Assembly (NCBI RefSeq): GCF_008330945.1 | Contig: NZ_CP043489.1 | Coordinates: 1,995,501-2,059,500, forward strand | DNA: 64,000 nucleotides | Direction: 5' to 3' | Origin: Labrys sp. KNU-23 | GTDB lineage: Bacteria; Pseudomonadota; Alphaproteobacteria; Rhizobiales; Labraceae | Part shown: one piece after another, positions 26,975 through 34,918 of the stretch | Layout: every line of letters starts with the position of its first letter | Position numbering within the stretch: position 1 is the first letter of the stretch | Program-made: the position numbers and the translations under genes | Notes under the pieces: generated by a model | What the model was told of the DNA's origin: nothing | Seen by the model: the letters and a program-made list of their open reading frames with translations, nothing else | The model's database searches: none

Positions 26975-27196
26975 TCATCTTTCACCAGATTCATTATTCA
27001 TCAAATAGTGGAAGCTGTAACCACGAGCTTTGATATGCCGGCTGTAGGTAAAATCTGACGGTTGCACTTGCCTCGGCGTGATTTGGATCTTCTCCAGTGC
27101 GCTCATCGCGTTTCCGACGTGAAGCATCCTCTGCATCCGCTTGTGGCTGCCCGAGTCGGCAAGAGAAGCACTTTGTAGGTCGTCTTTTCCTCCCAT
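26975..27196 (-). CDS. Possible small ORF, unknown
   Basis: This 73-codon frame lies in the 294-base gap upstream of the large NTPase gene and reads in the same direction. The product has no recognisable domain, and its ATG has no convincing ribosome site. It could be a small partner of the NTPase, an upstream regulatory frame, or chance. The last third (QITPRQVQPSDFTYSRHIK) looks more protein-like than the first. Confidence 0.25.
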   Translation of the reverse strand: MGGKDDLQSASLADSGSHKRMQRMLHVGNAMSALEKIQITPRQVQPSDFTYSRHIKARGYSFHYLMNNESGER

Positions 27197-27221
27197 CTCC
27201 AGTCGTCGCAGCCATCTCTCC

Positions 27222-28118
27222 TCACCCCATCATCGCATCCCCCCTCACCGCCTCCACCACGAATTCCATCACAACCTTCACCCTTTGCGGCAAATTCCGC
27301 CGTGAGGGGTAGACCAGCGTGATCGGCAGCCTGGCTGGCGGGAAGTCCGGCATCAGGCTGATCAGGCGGCCGGCCGCGATGTCGGGGCCGGCGAGGATGT
27401 GGGAGAGGATGGCGAGGCCCCCGCCGGCCAAAGTGGCGCGGTGGATGGCGACGGCGCTGTCGGCCGTCAGCCGCGGGGCGATGCGAAGGCGCGTCTCGTC
27501 GGCGCCGTCGGAGAAGGTCCACAGGCGCCCGTCGCCGGCGCGGGCGTAGCAGATGCAGTCATGGCGGGGCACCTCCTCCGGCCGCGCCGGGGCGGGTCGC
27601 CGGGCGAGATAGCAGGGCGCGGCCACCAGGAAGGCGGTGGTCCAGCCGATGCGCCGGCCCGTCAGGCTGGAATCCTCCACGGCGCCGAGGCGCACTTCGA
27701 GATCGATACCCTCGCCGATGAGGTCGGAGGGCGCCTCGCGCAAGAGGAGATCGACGCCGAGGCCGGGATGGCGGGCGAGCAGCTCCGGCAGGCGCTCGGC
27801 GAGGGCAAGGCCGAGCGGGGCAGGCAGTGAGAGCCGCACCTTGCCGGTGACGGCCGCCTCGCCGGTGCCGGCGCTCTCGCCCAGCGCCTCCACCGCCTCG
27901 ATCACACGCAGGGCCATCGGGATCAGCTGCTCGCCCTCGGCCGTCAGCGCCAGGGCCACCGTGGTGCGGTGGAGCAGGCGCACCCCGAGCCGCGCCTCCA
28001 GCGCCGAGACCTGGCGCGACACCGCCGGCTGGGTGAGATCGAGATCGGCAGCCGCCGCAGTGAAGGAGCCCGTCTGCGCCACGCGCAGGAAGGTCCGCAA
28101 GGCGCCCACAATGTCCAT
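27222..28118 (-). CDS. LysR-family transcriptional regulator
   Basis: This 298-residue protein has the N-terminal winged helix-turn-helix of LysR regulators (FLRVAQTGSFTAAAADLDLT, then QPAVSRQVSALEARLGVRLL) and a C-terminal effector-binding domain (about 90-295). It lies divergent from the AhpD-like gene, and LysR proteins usually control the gene they face, so it is one candidate regulator of the stress module. The gap between them, however, also carries palindromes shared with the Rrf2 gene promoter (28197-28230), pointing to Rrf2 control as well. Confidence 0.9.
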   Translation of the reverse strand: MDIVGALRTFLRVAQTGSFTAAAADLDLTQPAVSRQVSALEARLGVRLLHRTTVALALTAEGEQLIPMALRVIEAVEALGESAGTGEAAVTGKVRLSLPAPLGLALAERLPELLARHPGLGVDLLLREAPSDLIGEGIDLEVRLGAVEDSSLTGRRIGWTTAFLVAAPCYLARRPAPARPEEVPRHDCICYARAGDGRLWTFSDGADETRLRIAPRLTADSAVAIHRATLAGGGLAILSHILAGPDIAAGRLISLMPDFPPARLPITLVYPSRRNLPQRVKVVMEFVVEAVRGDAMMG

Positions 28119-28196
28119 TCCCCAGCCCCCATACTTTTGCGCATAGGCCTTATGCCCGGAGCTTAGGCTGGTAAGGCTTTACTGTCCAGTTATTAC

Positions 28197-28211
28197 GGAT
28201 ATTTTATATCC
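28197..28211. promoter_or_regulatory. Operator-like palindrome GGATAT-N3-ATATCC, site 1
   Basis: Perfect 6-base arms around TTT, 38 bases upstream of the AhpD-like start. It is preceded by ATTAC, as is the copy before the Rrf2 gene (32831). Confidence 0.6.
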
Positions 28212-28215
28212 ATAA

Positions 28216-28230
28216 GGATATTTAATATCC
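28216..28230. promoter_or_regulatory. Operator-like palindrome GGATAT-N3-ATATCC, site 2
   Basis: Perfect arms around TTA, 19 bases on from site 1 and 19 bases before the AhpD-like ATG, so a bound protein here would block transcription or translation start. Confidence 0.6.
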
Positions 28231-28248
28231 TTAAATGAGGAAACGGAC

Positions 28249-28728
28249 ATGAGCCAGCGCCTGAACTACGCCCAGCAATCCCCGGAACTCTTCAAGAAGC
28301 TCTCCGATCTCAGCCTGGCCCTGAAGGGCAGCGTGATCGAGGAGAAGCTCCGCGATCTCGTCAACATCCGCGCCTCCCAGCTCAATGGCTGCGCCTTCTG
28401 CCTCGACATGCATGTGAAGGAGGCCAAGATCCACGGCGAGAGCGAGCTGAGGCTCTACCATGTCGCGATCTGGCGCGAATCCAACCTGTTCGTGCCGCGC
28501 GAGCGCGCCGCTTTGGCCTGGACCGAGGCGGTGACCAAGCTGCCGGAGGGCGGCATCCCCGACGAACTCTATGAGCGCGTGCGCGGCCAGCTTTCGGAGA
28601 AGGAGGTTTCGGACCTCACCTTCGCGATCGCCATCATCAATACGTGGAACCGCGCCTCCATCGCCTTCAAGGCGGTGCCGGGCTCGGCCGACAAGCTCTA
28701 CGGGCTGGATAAGGCCGGGCTGAGCTGA
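28249..28728 (+). CDS. AhpD-like carboxymuconolactone decarboxylase family protein
   Basis: This 159-residue protein is an all-helical AhpD-type peroxidase-like protein. The redox signature CxxCxxxH is complete (Cys48, Cys51, His55 in NGCAFCLDMH), with YHVAIWRES and FTERAALAWTEAV-like helices after it (written ERAALAWTEAV). In known members the cysteine pair reduces peroxides or organic electrophiles. GAGGAAAC precedes the ATG. Two shared palindromes lie in its promoter. It heads a run of five same-strand genes, although a family B repeat separates it from the next. Confidence 0.9.
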   Translation: MSQRLNYAQQSPELFKKLSDLSLALKGSVIEEKLRDLVNIRASQLNGCAFCLDMHVKEAKIHGESELRLYHVAIWRESNLFVPRERAALAWTEAVTKLPEGGIPDELYERVRGQLSEKEVSDLTFAIAIINTWNRASIAFKAVPGSADKLYGLDKAGLS

Positions 28729-28736
28729 GCTGTCCT

Positions 28737-28822
28737 CCCGGGTGCGCGGACGTCTCGTCCGCTCTTGGAAGCGCCGCGCTCGCAGGAGGGGAAGAGGCGG
28801 ACGAGACGTCCGCGCACCCGGG
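28737..28822. repeat. Intergenic palindromic repeat, family B copy 1
   Basis: A long inverted repeat begins CCCGGGTGCGCGGACGTC and ends GACGTCCGCGCACCCGGG; the inner arms are themselves palindromic (GGACGTCTCGTCC / GGACGAGACGTCC). Copies of the same element lie at 29811, 32876 and 54168. Confidence 0.88.
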
Positions 28823-28886
28823 AAACAATCATCACCAGCGGCCCGCGCCTCACCGGCGCCGGAGCCATACTCAACAGGAGGCCAGC

Positions 28887-29804
28887 ATGAGCCCGAACGA
28901 CACCTTGACGCCCGCCAGGGCCAGACCCGACGAACTCGTACCCTCGCGCTATGCCGTGCAGATCGGCGAGATCGACGTGCTTGTGGTCAGCGACGGCGTG
29001 CTGCCGCTGCCCACCCAGATGCTGGGGCACAACGCCGATCCTTCCGTGCGGGCCGCCTGGCTGAAGGACATGTTCCTGCCGCAGGATGCCTTCGACTGGG
29101 CGCTGAACGTGGTGGTGGTGCGCAGCGGCGCGCAGACCATCCTCATCGATGCCGGGCTGGGGCTCGACCCGGACCTCAACCTGCCGCGGGCCGGCCAGCT
29201 GATCAAGCGGCTGGAAGCCGCCGGCATCGACCTCGGCGCCGTGACCGACGTGGTGCTCACCCATATGCATATGGACCATGTCGGCGGCCTGCTGGTCGAC
29301 GGCGTGAAGGAGCGGCTGCGGCCGGACCTCAGGATCCATGTGGCTGAAGCCGAGGCCAGGTTCTGGGAGGCGCCCGATTTCTCCCACGTCGCCATGCCGG
29401 AGGGCTTCCCGGACGCCTTGCGGGCCACCGCCAAGCGCTTTGCGGCCGACTATGCCAGCCGGCTGCGGCTGTTCGAGGAAGAGCACGAGGTGGCGCCCGG
29501 CGTGGTCGTCTCCCGCACCGGCGGCCATACGCCGGGGCACAGCGTGGTGCGCCTCGCCTCCGGCGGCGACAGGCTGATGTTCGGGGGCGACGCCATGTTC
29601 GCGGTCGGCTTCGAGCACCCCGACTGGTTCAACGGCTTCGAGCACGATCCGCAGGAGGCGGCCCGCGTCCGCATCGGCCTGCTGCGGGAGCTGGCCGAGA
29701 CCAACAGCCTGCTGGTGGCCACGCATTTGCCCTTCCCCTCCGTCGGCCACGTCGCCGTCGACGGCGACGCCTTCCGCTGGGTGCCGGTATTCTGGGACTA
29801 TTGA
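28887..29804 (+). CDS. MBL-fold metallo-hydrolase
   Basis: This 305-residue protein has the metallo-beta-lactamase fold. The zinc motif HxHxDH is present as THMHMDHVGG (about 124-133), followed by GHTPGHS (third metal site) and GGDAMF, with VATHLPFPSVGH at the end. The length and the N-terminal region fit the group that includes AttM/AiiA-like lactonases, but substrate cannot be told from motifs. CAGGAGG lies before the ATG. It lies between two family B repeats in a row of redox and electrophile-handling genes, which suggests hydrolysis of a reactive ester or thioester. Confidence 0.88.
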   Translation: MSPNDTLTPARARPDELVPSRYAVQIGEIDVLVVSDGVLPLPTQMLGHNADPSVRAAWLKDMFLPQDAFDWALNVVVVRSGAQTILIDAGLGLDPDLNLPRAGQLIKRLEAAGIDLGAVTDVVLTHMHMDHVGGLLVDGVKERLRPDLRIHVAEAEARFWEAPDFSHVAMPEGFPDALRATAKRFAADYASRLRLFEEEHEVAPGVVVSRTGGHTPGHSVVRLASGGDRLMFGGDAMFAVGFEHPDWFNGFEHDPQEAARVRIGLLRELAETNSLLVATHLPFPSVGHVAVDGDAFRWVPVFWDY

Positions 29805-29810
29805 GCGTTT

Positions 29811-29895
29811 TCCGGGTGCGCGGGCATCTTGCCCGCTCTTCCTTTCTTGCACGTACAGCGTTTCCAAGAGCGGACGAGACGTCCGCGCACCCGGA
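29811..29895. repeat. Intergenic palindromic repeat, family B copy 2
   Basis: Starts TCCGGGTGCGCGGGCATC and ends GACGTCCGCGCACCCGGA. The left inner arm has diverged (GGGCATCTTGCCC) but is still a palindrome, so mutations have been compensated or the arm was exchanged. Confidence 0.88.
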
Positions 29896-29916
29896 AACAT
29901 CACAAAGGAGACTCCC

Positions 29917-30669
29917 ATGAAAATCGTCATCATCGGCGGCACCGGGCTGATCGGCTCCAAGACCGTCACCCGCCTCGCCGCCAAGGGCCATGAGGTGATC
30001 GCCGCCTCGCCCAACACCGGCGTCAACACCCTCACCGGCGAGGGCCTCGCGGAAGCGCTCGACGGCGCGCAGGTGGTGATCGACCTCGCCAACTCGCCCT
30101 CCTTCGAGGACAAGGCCGTGCTGGACTTCTTCGAGACCTCCGGCCGCAACCTGATCGCTGCGGAGAAGGCGGCTGGCGTCAGGCATCACATCGCCCTCTC
30201 GGTCGTCGGCACCGAGCGCCTGCAGGACAGCGGCTATTTCCGCGCCAAGCTCGCCCAGGAAAAGCTGATCAAGGCCGCCGGCATCCCCTTCACCATCGTG
30301 CACTCCACCCAGTTCATGGAGTTCCTCGGCAGCATCGCCCAGTCCGGCGCCGTGGATGGCAGCGTGCATCTGTCGCCCGCCTTCGTGCAGCCGATCGCCT
30401 CCGACGACGTCGCCGACGCCATGGCCGAGGTGGCGCTGGCCGCGCCGGTGAACGGCACGGTGGAGATAGCCGGCCCGGAGCGCTCGCGCCTCAGCGACCT
30501 TGTCGCCCGCTATCTCAAGGCCAAGGGCGACAGCCGCACCGTGGTGGCCGACCGCGAGGCCCGCTATTTCGGCGCCCGCCTCGAGGACGGCTCGCTGGTC
30601 AGCGACGACAATCCCCGCCTCGGCCGCATCGGCTTCGAGGAATGGTTCGCCAGCAATCCGAGGAAGTGA
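29917..30669 (+). CDS. NAD(P)-binding (NmrA/SDR-like) oxidoreductase
   Basis: This 250-residue protein has an atypical SDR or NmrA-like Rossmann fold: VIIGGTGLIGSKTV at the N-terminus (GGxGxxG), GAQVVIDLANSPS, and LSVVGTERLQDSGYFRAK. The YxxxK pair of classical SDRs is replaced by YFRAK, as in the NAD(P)H-binding group related to quinone-oxidoreductase-type proteins. AAAGGAG lies before the ATG. It is the third gene of the module. A role in reducing electrophilic carbonyls or quinones, or sensing NADP state, is inferred. Confidence 0.85.
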   Translation: MKIVIIGGTGLIGSKTVTRLAAKGHEVIAASPNTGVNTLTGEGLAEALDGAQVVIDLANSPSFEDKAVLDFFETSGRNLIAAEKAAGVRHHIALSVVGTERLQDSGYFRAKLAQEKLIKAAGIPFTIVHSTQFMEFLGSIAQSGAVDGSVHLSPAFVQPIASDDVADAMAEVALAAPVNGTVEIAGPERSRLSDLVARYLKAKGDSRTVVADREARYFGARLEDGSLVSDDNPRLGRIGFEEWFASNPRK

Positions 30670-30690
30670 GGCCGAGAAAGGCGCGGTTAG

Positions 30691-30874
30691 CCTTCTCCAC
30701 GAAGTGGGGAAGGTGGCCCGACGAAGTCGGGTCGGATGGGGTGTGGCGGGCAGTGCGATGTCTTCTCGGAAGCTCGCACAACCGTCGCGCCATCTGGTCA
30801 AGCACCGCGTGTTGCCCGCTACACCCCATCCGTCATTTCTTCGAAATGACACCTTCCCCACTTCGTGGAGAAGG
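30691..30874. repeat. Intergenic palindromic repeat, family A copy 3
   Basis: CCTTCTCCACGAAGTGGGGAAGG at the left and CCTTCCCCACTTCGTGGAGAAGG at the right are near-perfect mirror hairpins. Between them lie a CCCGACGAAGTCGGG stem and a GTCATTTCTTCGAAATGAC hairpin, exactly the plan of copy 2. Confidence 0.85.
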
Positions 30875-30915
30875 CTTCCCGCGCCAGATCGTCCCCCCAA
30901 CCAGGAACCCCAGCC

Positions 30916-31326
30916 ATGATCCGCCCACTCCTCGCCGCTTTCGCAATCTCCGCCTTGCTCACCGCCCCGGCCGCCGCCGACGGCAAGGCCGCCAAGGTCT
31001 CGCTCGTCTATGAGCACGAGCTGCCCAATGTTCCCGGCAAGAGCCTGAAGGGCGTGCTGGTCGAATACGGCCCCGGCGGCTTTTCCGAGGGCCACACCCA
31101 CCCCTCCTCCGCCTTCATCTATGCCACCGTGCTGGAAGGGGCGATCAAGAGCCAGGTCAATGACGGGCCGGTGAAGGTCTACCGCGCCGGCCAGAACTTC
31201 TCCGAAATGCCGGGCGACCGCCACGGCGTCAGCGCCAATGCCAGCAAGACCCGGCCCGCCAAGCTGCTGGCGGTGTTCGTGGTCGACAGCACGCAGAAGG
31301 AACTGACCTTCCCGCTGCAGAAATAA
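30916..31326 (+). CDS. Secreted cupin-domain protein
   Basis: This 136-residue protein has a signal peptide (PLLAAFAISALLTAPAAADG) and a single cupin barrel. Motif 1 is GGFSEGHTHPSSAFIY, with the His-x-His metal pair, and motif 2 is MPGDRHGVSANAS. The ATG at 30916 starts directly at the signal peptide. Related secreted cupins occur beside AhpD-like and NAD(P)-binding genes, as here. It probably binds a metal and acts in the periplasm; the reaction is unknown. Confidence 0.87.
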   Translation: MIRPLLAAFAISALLTAPAAADGKAAKVSLVYEHELPNVPGKSLKGVLVEYGPGGFSEGHTHPSSAFIYATVLEGAIKSQVNDGPVKVYRAGQNFSEMPGDRHGVSANASKTRPAKLLAVFVVDSTQKELTFPLQK

Positions 31327-31354
31327 GCGGCCAGGCCGCCCCGGAGCCCCAGCC

Positions 31355-32398
31355 ATGGTCGATGATCCCGCCTTCCTGCCCCTCGTGCTGATCGACCTGC
31401 TGGGGCTTGCCGGCATCATCGTCTGGCATCTCCAGGGGCGCCGGCGCCCGCGGGCGCGCCTGATCGTGCAGATCCTGTTCTTTTCAGCGATGACGGCCCT
31501 CGTCGCGTTCAACGGCATCTGGCCGCATCAGCTCGGCGCCAACGAAACCACCGGTCTTGCCGCCTTCGTCGCCAAATCGGCGCGGGTGCTGTGGTGGACG
31601 CACCTCGCCTGGGCCGTGATCGGCCTGATGCATATCTATTTCGCGCTCAACCGCCGGCCGCGCGAGGCCCATCTCCTGCAGGACCTGTTCGTGGCGCTCG
31701 CCTATCTCGGCGTCGGCCTCTCGATCCTGGGCTTCGTGTTCGGCGCCCCCGTCGGCACGCTGGTGGCCACCTCCGGCGTGGTCGCCGTCATTCTCGGCCT
31801 CGCCTTGCAGAACACGCTCGGCGACGTCTTCTCCGGCATCGCGCTGACCTTGGGGCGCTCCCATGCCATCGGCGATTGGATCGTGCTCGGCGACGGCACC
31901 GAAGGACGCGTGGTCGAGACCAATTGGCGCGCCACCAATCTGGTCACCGGCGCCCATAATCTCGTGATGCTGCCCAACAGCCTGCTGGCCAAGCTCAGCC
32001 TGACCAATCTCAGCCGCCCCGACGAGACCCACTGGATCAGCCAGAGCGTGCGGATCGCCGCGAGCCAGGGCCCGCAGGACAGCATCGAGACGCTGCGGGC
32101 CGTGCTGCGGAGCTGCGAGGAGATCCTCCGGGATCCGGCACCGATCGTGGCGCTCAAGTCGGTCGACGCGCTGGCGATCGAGGCCGAGCTGCAATTCTGC
32201 GTGGCCAGTCCGGCACGGCGCACCCCGGCGCGCAACGAAGTGCTCGACCGGCTCTACCAGGCCTATGGGACGAGTGGCCTCGCTCTCGCGCCGGCCGTGG
32301 CTCTCATCCGGCCCGCGCCAGCACCCATTCGAAGCTGTCCTTCCACAACTGCTCGGGAATCTCCTGCGACAGGATTCCGACCAGGTCCGAAAGCTTGA
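31355..32398 (+). CDS. MscS-type mechanosensitive channel-like protein
   Basis: This 347-residue membrane protein has four or five helices followed by an MscS channel segment: SGVVAVILGLALQNTLGDVF is the pore-lining helix, then GDWIVLGDGTEGRVVETNW is the beta domain that follows in MscS, with VMLPNSLLAK. The last 30 residues are Pro/Arg-rich, unlike the family, and are encoded by DNA that is also the 3' part of the Rrf2 gene on the other strand (95-base overlap). This end may be a read-through extension after loss of an original stop. Confidence 0.85.
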   Translation: MVDDPAFLPLVLIDLLGLAGIIVWHLQGRRRPRARLIVQILFFSAMTALVAFNGIWPHQLGANETTGLAAFVAKSARVLWWTHLAWAVIGLMHIYFALNRRPREAHLLQDLFVALAYLGVGLSILGFVFGAPVGTLVATSGVVAVILGLALQNTLGDVFSGIALTLGRSHAIGDWIVLGDGTEGRVVETNWRATNLVTGAHNLVMLPNSLLAKLSLTNLSRPDETHWISQSVRIAASQGPQDSIETLRAVLRSCEEILRDPAPIVALKSVDALAIEAELQFCVASPARRTPARNEVLDRLYQAYGTSGLALAPAVALIRPAPAPIRSCPSTTARESPATGFRPGPKA

Positions 32399-32792
32399 CG
32401 CTGCGCAGCTTCTGCCGCCAGGCTTCGTCCGCCTCCCACATGATGCGCGCCACGGCGCAGGGCGCGCTCTCGCAATAACCCTTGGGGCGGCAGGGGTTGT
32501 TGGCGCGGATATTGGTGCACACGAAGGTGCGCGACGGCCCTTCCACCGCCTCGACGATCTCGAGGAAGGTCAGCTCGGCCGGGGGCCGGGCCAGCCTGTA
32601 GCCGCCGGAGGGGCCGAGCGTGGTGTCGACCAGCCCGGCCTGCGACAAATGCTGCAGGGCCTTGGAGAGATACTCCTTCGGCACGCCGTGGAACTCGGCC
32701 AGCGCCTTGGTCGAGAGGTAGCGCCCGGCCGGCAGACCGGCGAGGATCGCACAGCAATGCAGCGCCCATTCGACTTGGCTTTTCAGGATCAT
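32304..32792 (-). CDS. Rrf2-family transcriptional regulator with four-cysteine cluster
   Basis: This 162-residue protein has an Rrf2 winged helix ([47 protein letters not shown]) and a cysteine group at Cys92, Cys101, Cys107 and Cys112, in the region that holds the iron-sulfur cluster in IscR, NsrR and RsrR. A cluster-based sensor of oxidative, nitrosative or electrophile stress is therefore likely. I chose the ATG at 32792, immediately before the winged helix. A GGATAT-N3-ATATCC palindrome lies 39 bases upstream, and two more lie before the AhpD-like gene, which suggests self-control and control of the 28.2-32.4 kb module. Confidence 0.9.
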   Translation of the reverse strand: MILKSQVEWALHCCAILAGLPAGRYLSTKALAEFHGVPKEYLSKALQHLSQAGLVDTTLGPSGGYRLARPPAELTFLEIVEAVEGPSRTFVCTNIRANNPCRPKGYCESAPCAVARIMWEADEAWRQKLRSVKLSDLVGILSQEIPEQLWKDSFEWVLARAG

Positions 32793-32830
32793 TCGTTCAT
32801 TCCGCGGCGGCAGCACGCGCCGATAATTAC

Positions 32831-32845
32831 GGATATACGATATCC
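32831..32845. promoter_or_regulatory. Operator-like palindrome GGATAT-N3-ATATCC, site 3
   Basis: Perfect arms around ACG, 39 bases upstream of the Rrf2 start. The flanking ATTAC is the same as at site 1, so the conserved unit is at least 20 bases long. Confidence 0.65.
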
Positions 32846-32875
32846 CTATTGGTGCAGCGTGTAAATGCGGGGCTT

Positions 32876-32960
32876 CCCGGGTGCGCGGACGTCCCGTCCG
32901 CTCTTCCTCTCCGCACGCATAACGGTTCCAAGATGCGGACGGGACGTCCGCGCACCCGGA
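32876..32960. repeat. Intergenic palindromic repeat, family B copy 3
   Basis: Starts CCCGGGTGCGCGGACGTC and ends GACGTCCGCGCACCCGGA with arms GGACGTCCCGTCC / GGACGGGACGTCC. The paired change from T/A (copy 1) to C/G in both arms keeps the stem intact. Confidence 0.88.
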
Positions 32961-33040
32961 AAGATCTCGCTCCAAAAATCTCCCCCTTCCCGTCATCTTG
33001 CGCTATCAAGCGGCCAAACCCTGCCTCGGAGATCGCACCC

Positions 33041-34630
33041 TTGACCGCTGCCGCCCCCATCGCCCGCGCTTTGCTGTCCGTTTCGGACAAATCAGGCCTG
33101 ATCGACTTCGCCAAAGGCCTCGCTGCCCATGGCGTCGAGTTGGTCTCGACCGGCGGCACGCGCAAGGCGCTGGAGGAGGCCGGCCTCCCAGTCAAGGACG
33201 TCTCCGACCTCACCGGCTTTCCCGAGATGATGGACGGCCGCGTCAAGACGCTGCATCCCAAGGTGCATGGCGGCCTGCTCGCCATCCGCGGCAATCAGGA
33301 GCATCGCGCCGCCATGGCGGCCCACGGCATCGGCCCGATCGACCTCCTCGTCGTCAATCTCTACCCCTTCGAGGCGACGCTCGCCCGCGGCGGCAGCTTC
33401 GAGGACCTGATCGAGAACATCGACATCGGCGGCCCCGCCATGATCCGCGCCGCCGCCAAGAACCATGACGACGTCACCGTCATCGTCGACGTCGCCGACT
33501 ATGACGACGTGCTGGCCGAGATCGCCGAGAACGAGGGGGCAACCAGCCTGCCCTTCCGCCGCCGCATGGCCGCCAAGGCCTATGCCCGCACCGGCGCCTA
33601 TGATGCCGCCATCTCCAACTGGTTTGCCGCGACGCTGGAGGAGGATACGCCGACCTTCCGCGCCTTCGGCGGCACCCTGGCCGAGGCGCTGCGCTATGGC
33701 GAGAACCCGCATCAGAGCGCGGCCTTCTACCTCACCCCCGAAAAGCGCCCGGGCGTCGCCACCGCCCGCCAGCTCCAGGGCAAGGCGCTCTCCTACAACA
33801 ACCTCAACGACACCGATGCCGCCTTCGAATGCGTGGCCGAGTTCGACCCGGCCAAGTCGGCGGCGGTGGTGATCGTCAAGCACGCCAATCCCTGCGGCGT
33901 CGCGCAAGCGCCGACGCTGCTCGAAGCCTATGAGAAGGCCTTTGCCTGCGACCCCGTCTCGGCCTTCGGCGGCATCATCGCGGTGAACCGCACGCTCGAT
34001 GCCGATACTGCGCGGAAAATCGTCGAGATCTTCACCGAGGTGATCGTCGCCCCTGATGCCAGCGAGGAAGCCATCGCCATCATCTCGGCCAAGAAGAACC
34101 TGCGCCTGCTCGTCACCGGCGCCCTGCCCGATCCGCGCGCCGAAGGCCTCACCGCCAAGACGCTGGCGGGCGGCCTGCTCGTGCAGTCGCGCGACAATGC
34201 CGTGGTCGACGACATGACGCTGAAGGTGGTGACCAGGCGCGGGCCCACGCCCGAGGAGATGGCCGATCTCGCCGTCGCCTTCCGCATCGCCAAGCATGTG
34301 AAGTCCAATGCCATCGTCTATGTGAAGGACGGCGCCAGCGTCGGCATCGGCGCCGGCCAGATGAGCCGCGTCGATTCGGCCCGCATCGCCGCCGCCAAGG
34401 CTGCCGACGCCGCCAAGCTGGCCGGCCTGCCGGAAACGCTCACCAAGGGCTCGGTGGTGGCGTCCGACGCCTTCTTCCCCTTCGCCGACGGCTTGGAAGC
34501 TGCGGTCGCGGCCGGCGCCACCGCCGTGATTCAGCCCGGCGGCTCGCAGCGCGATGCCGAGGTGATCGCCGCCGCCGACGCGGCCGGCCTTGCCATGGTG
34601 TTCACCGGTACGCGCCACTTCCGGCACTGA
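33041..34630 (+). CDS. purH: Bifunctional AICAR transformylase / IMP cyclohydrolase
   Basis: This 529-residue protein catalyses the last two steps of IMP synthesis in the cytoplasm. The N-terminal MGS-like IMP cyclohydrolase domain (about 5-150) shows [24 protein letters not shown] and [14 protein letters not shown]; the C-terminal AICAR transformylase domain carries [11 protein letters not shown] with the catalytic Lys-His pair and [13 protein letters not shown]. The frame is open upstream, but the family start fits the TTG at 33041, with CGGAG upstream. Family B copy 3 lies about 80 bases before it. In many rhizobia purH directly follows the heparinase gene; here 12 kb separate them. Confidence 0.95.
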   Translation: MTAAAPIARALLSVSDKSGLIDFAKGLAAHGVELVSTGGTRKALEEAGLPVKDVSDLTGFPEMMDGRVKTLHPKVHGGLLAIRGNQEHRAAMAAHGIGPIDLLVVNLYPFEATLARGGSFEDLIENIDIGGPAMIRAAAKNHDDVTVIVDVADYDDVLAEIAENEGATSLPFRRRMAAKAYARTGAYDAAISNWFAATLEEDTPTFRAFGGTLAEALRYGENPHQSAAFYLTPEKRPGVATARQLQGKALSYNNLNDTDAAFECVAEFDPAKSAAVVIVKHANPCGVAQAPTLLEAYEKAFACDPVSAFGGIIAVNRTLDADTARKIVEIFTEVIVAPDASEEAIAIISAKKNLRLLVTGALPDPRAEGLTAKTLAGGLLVQSRDNAVVDDMTLKVVTRRGPTPEEMADLAVAFRIAKHVKSNAIVYVKDGASVGIGAGQMSRVDSARIAAAKAADAAKLAGLPETLTKGSVVASDAFFPFADGLEAAVAAGATAVIQPGGSQRDAEVIAAADAAGLAMVFTGTRHFRH

Positions 34631-34841
34631 GGCCAGGTCCGGCGCCGCCTGTTCCCGCAGGTATAGCTGCCCGGCCCCGCAATGACGCATCCACGCTGTC
34701 GTAATGCCCTGGCCAGACGGCGGCTTCCGCTCTTCTGTCCACAGCCTATAGCTGTAGATGATCGTGTAGTTGAACTGCCGGCTGGCCCGGTGATAGTTTC
34801 ACTCTGAAATCCATAAGCTTGCAGCGAGCTTTCGGTTTTCA

Positions 34842-34913
34842 TTGGGGTACGGGGGAGACTTGGAGTGCGGGGTAGACTTGGGGTACGGGGTAGACTTGGA
34901 GTGCGGGGAATCG
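34842..34913. repeat. Four-copy 18-bp tandem repeat
   Basis: Units TTGGGGTACGGGGGAGAC, TTGGAGTGCGGGGTAGAC, TTGGGGTACGGGGTAGAC and TTGGAGTGCGGGGAATCG follow each other without gap, alternating GGGTAC and GAGTGC types. The array ends 5 bases before the start of the 34919 gene, and a fifth partial TTGGAATG runs into that start. Confidence 0.85.
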
Positions 34914-34918
34914 TTGGA

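Noticed and set aside
29629..31518. 629-codon minus-strand open frame
   Set aside because: It crosses four recognisable plus-strand genes and family A and B repeats, and its product has no domain.
33092..34690. 532-codon minus-strand open frame opposite purH
   Set aside because: Antisense shadow of purH; Gly/Arg/Glu-rich product with no motif.
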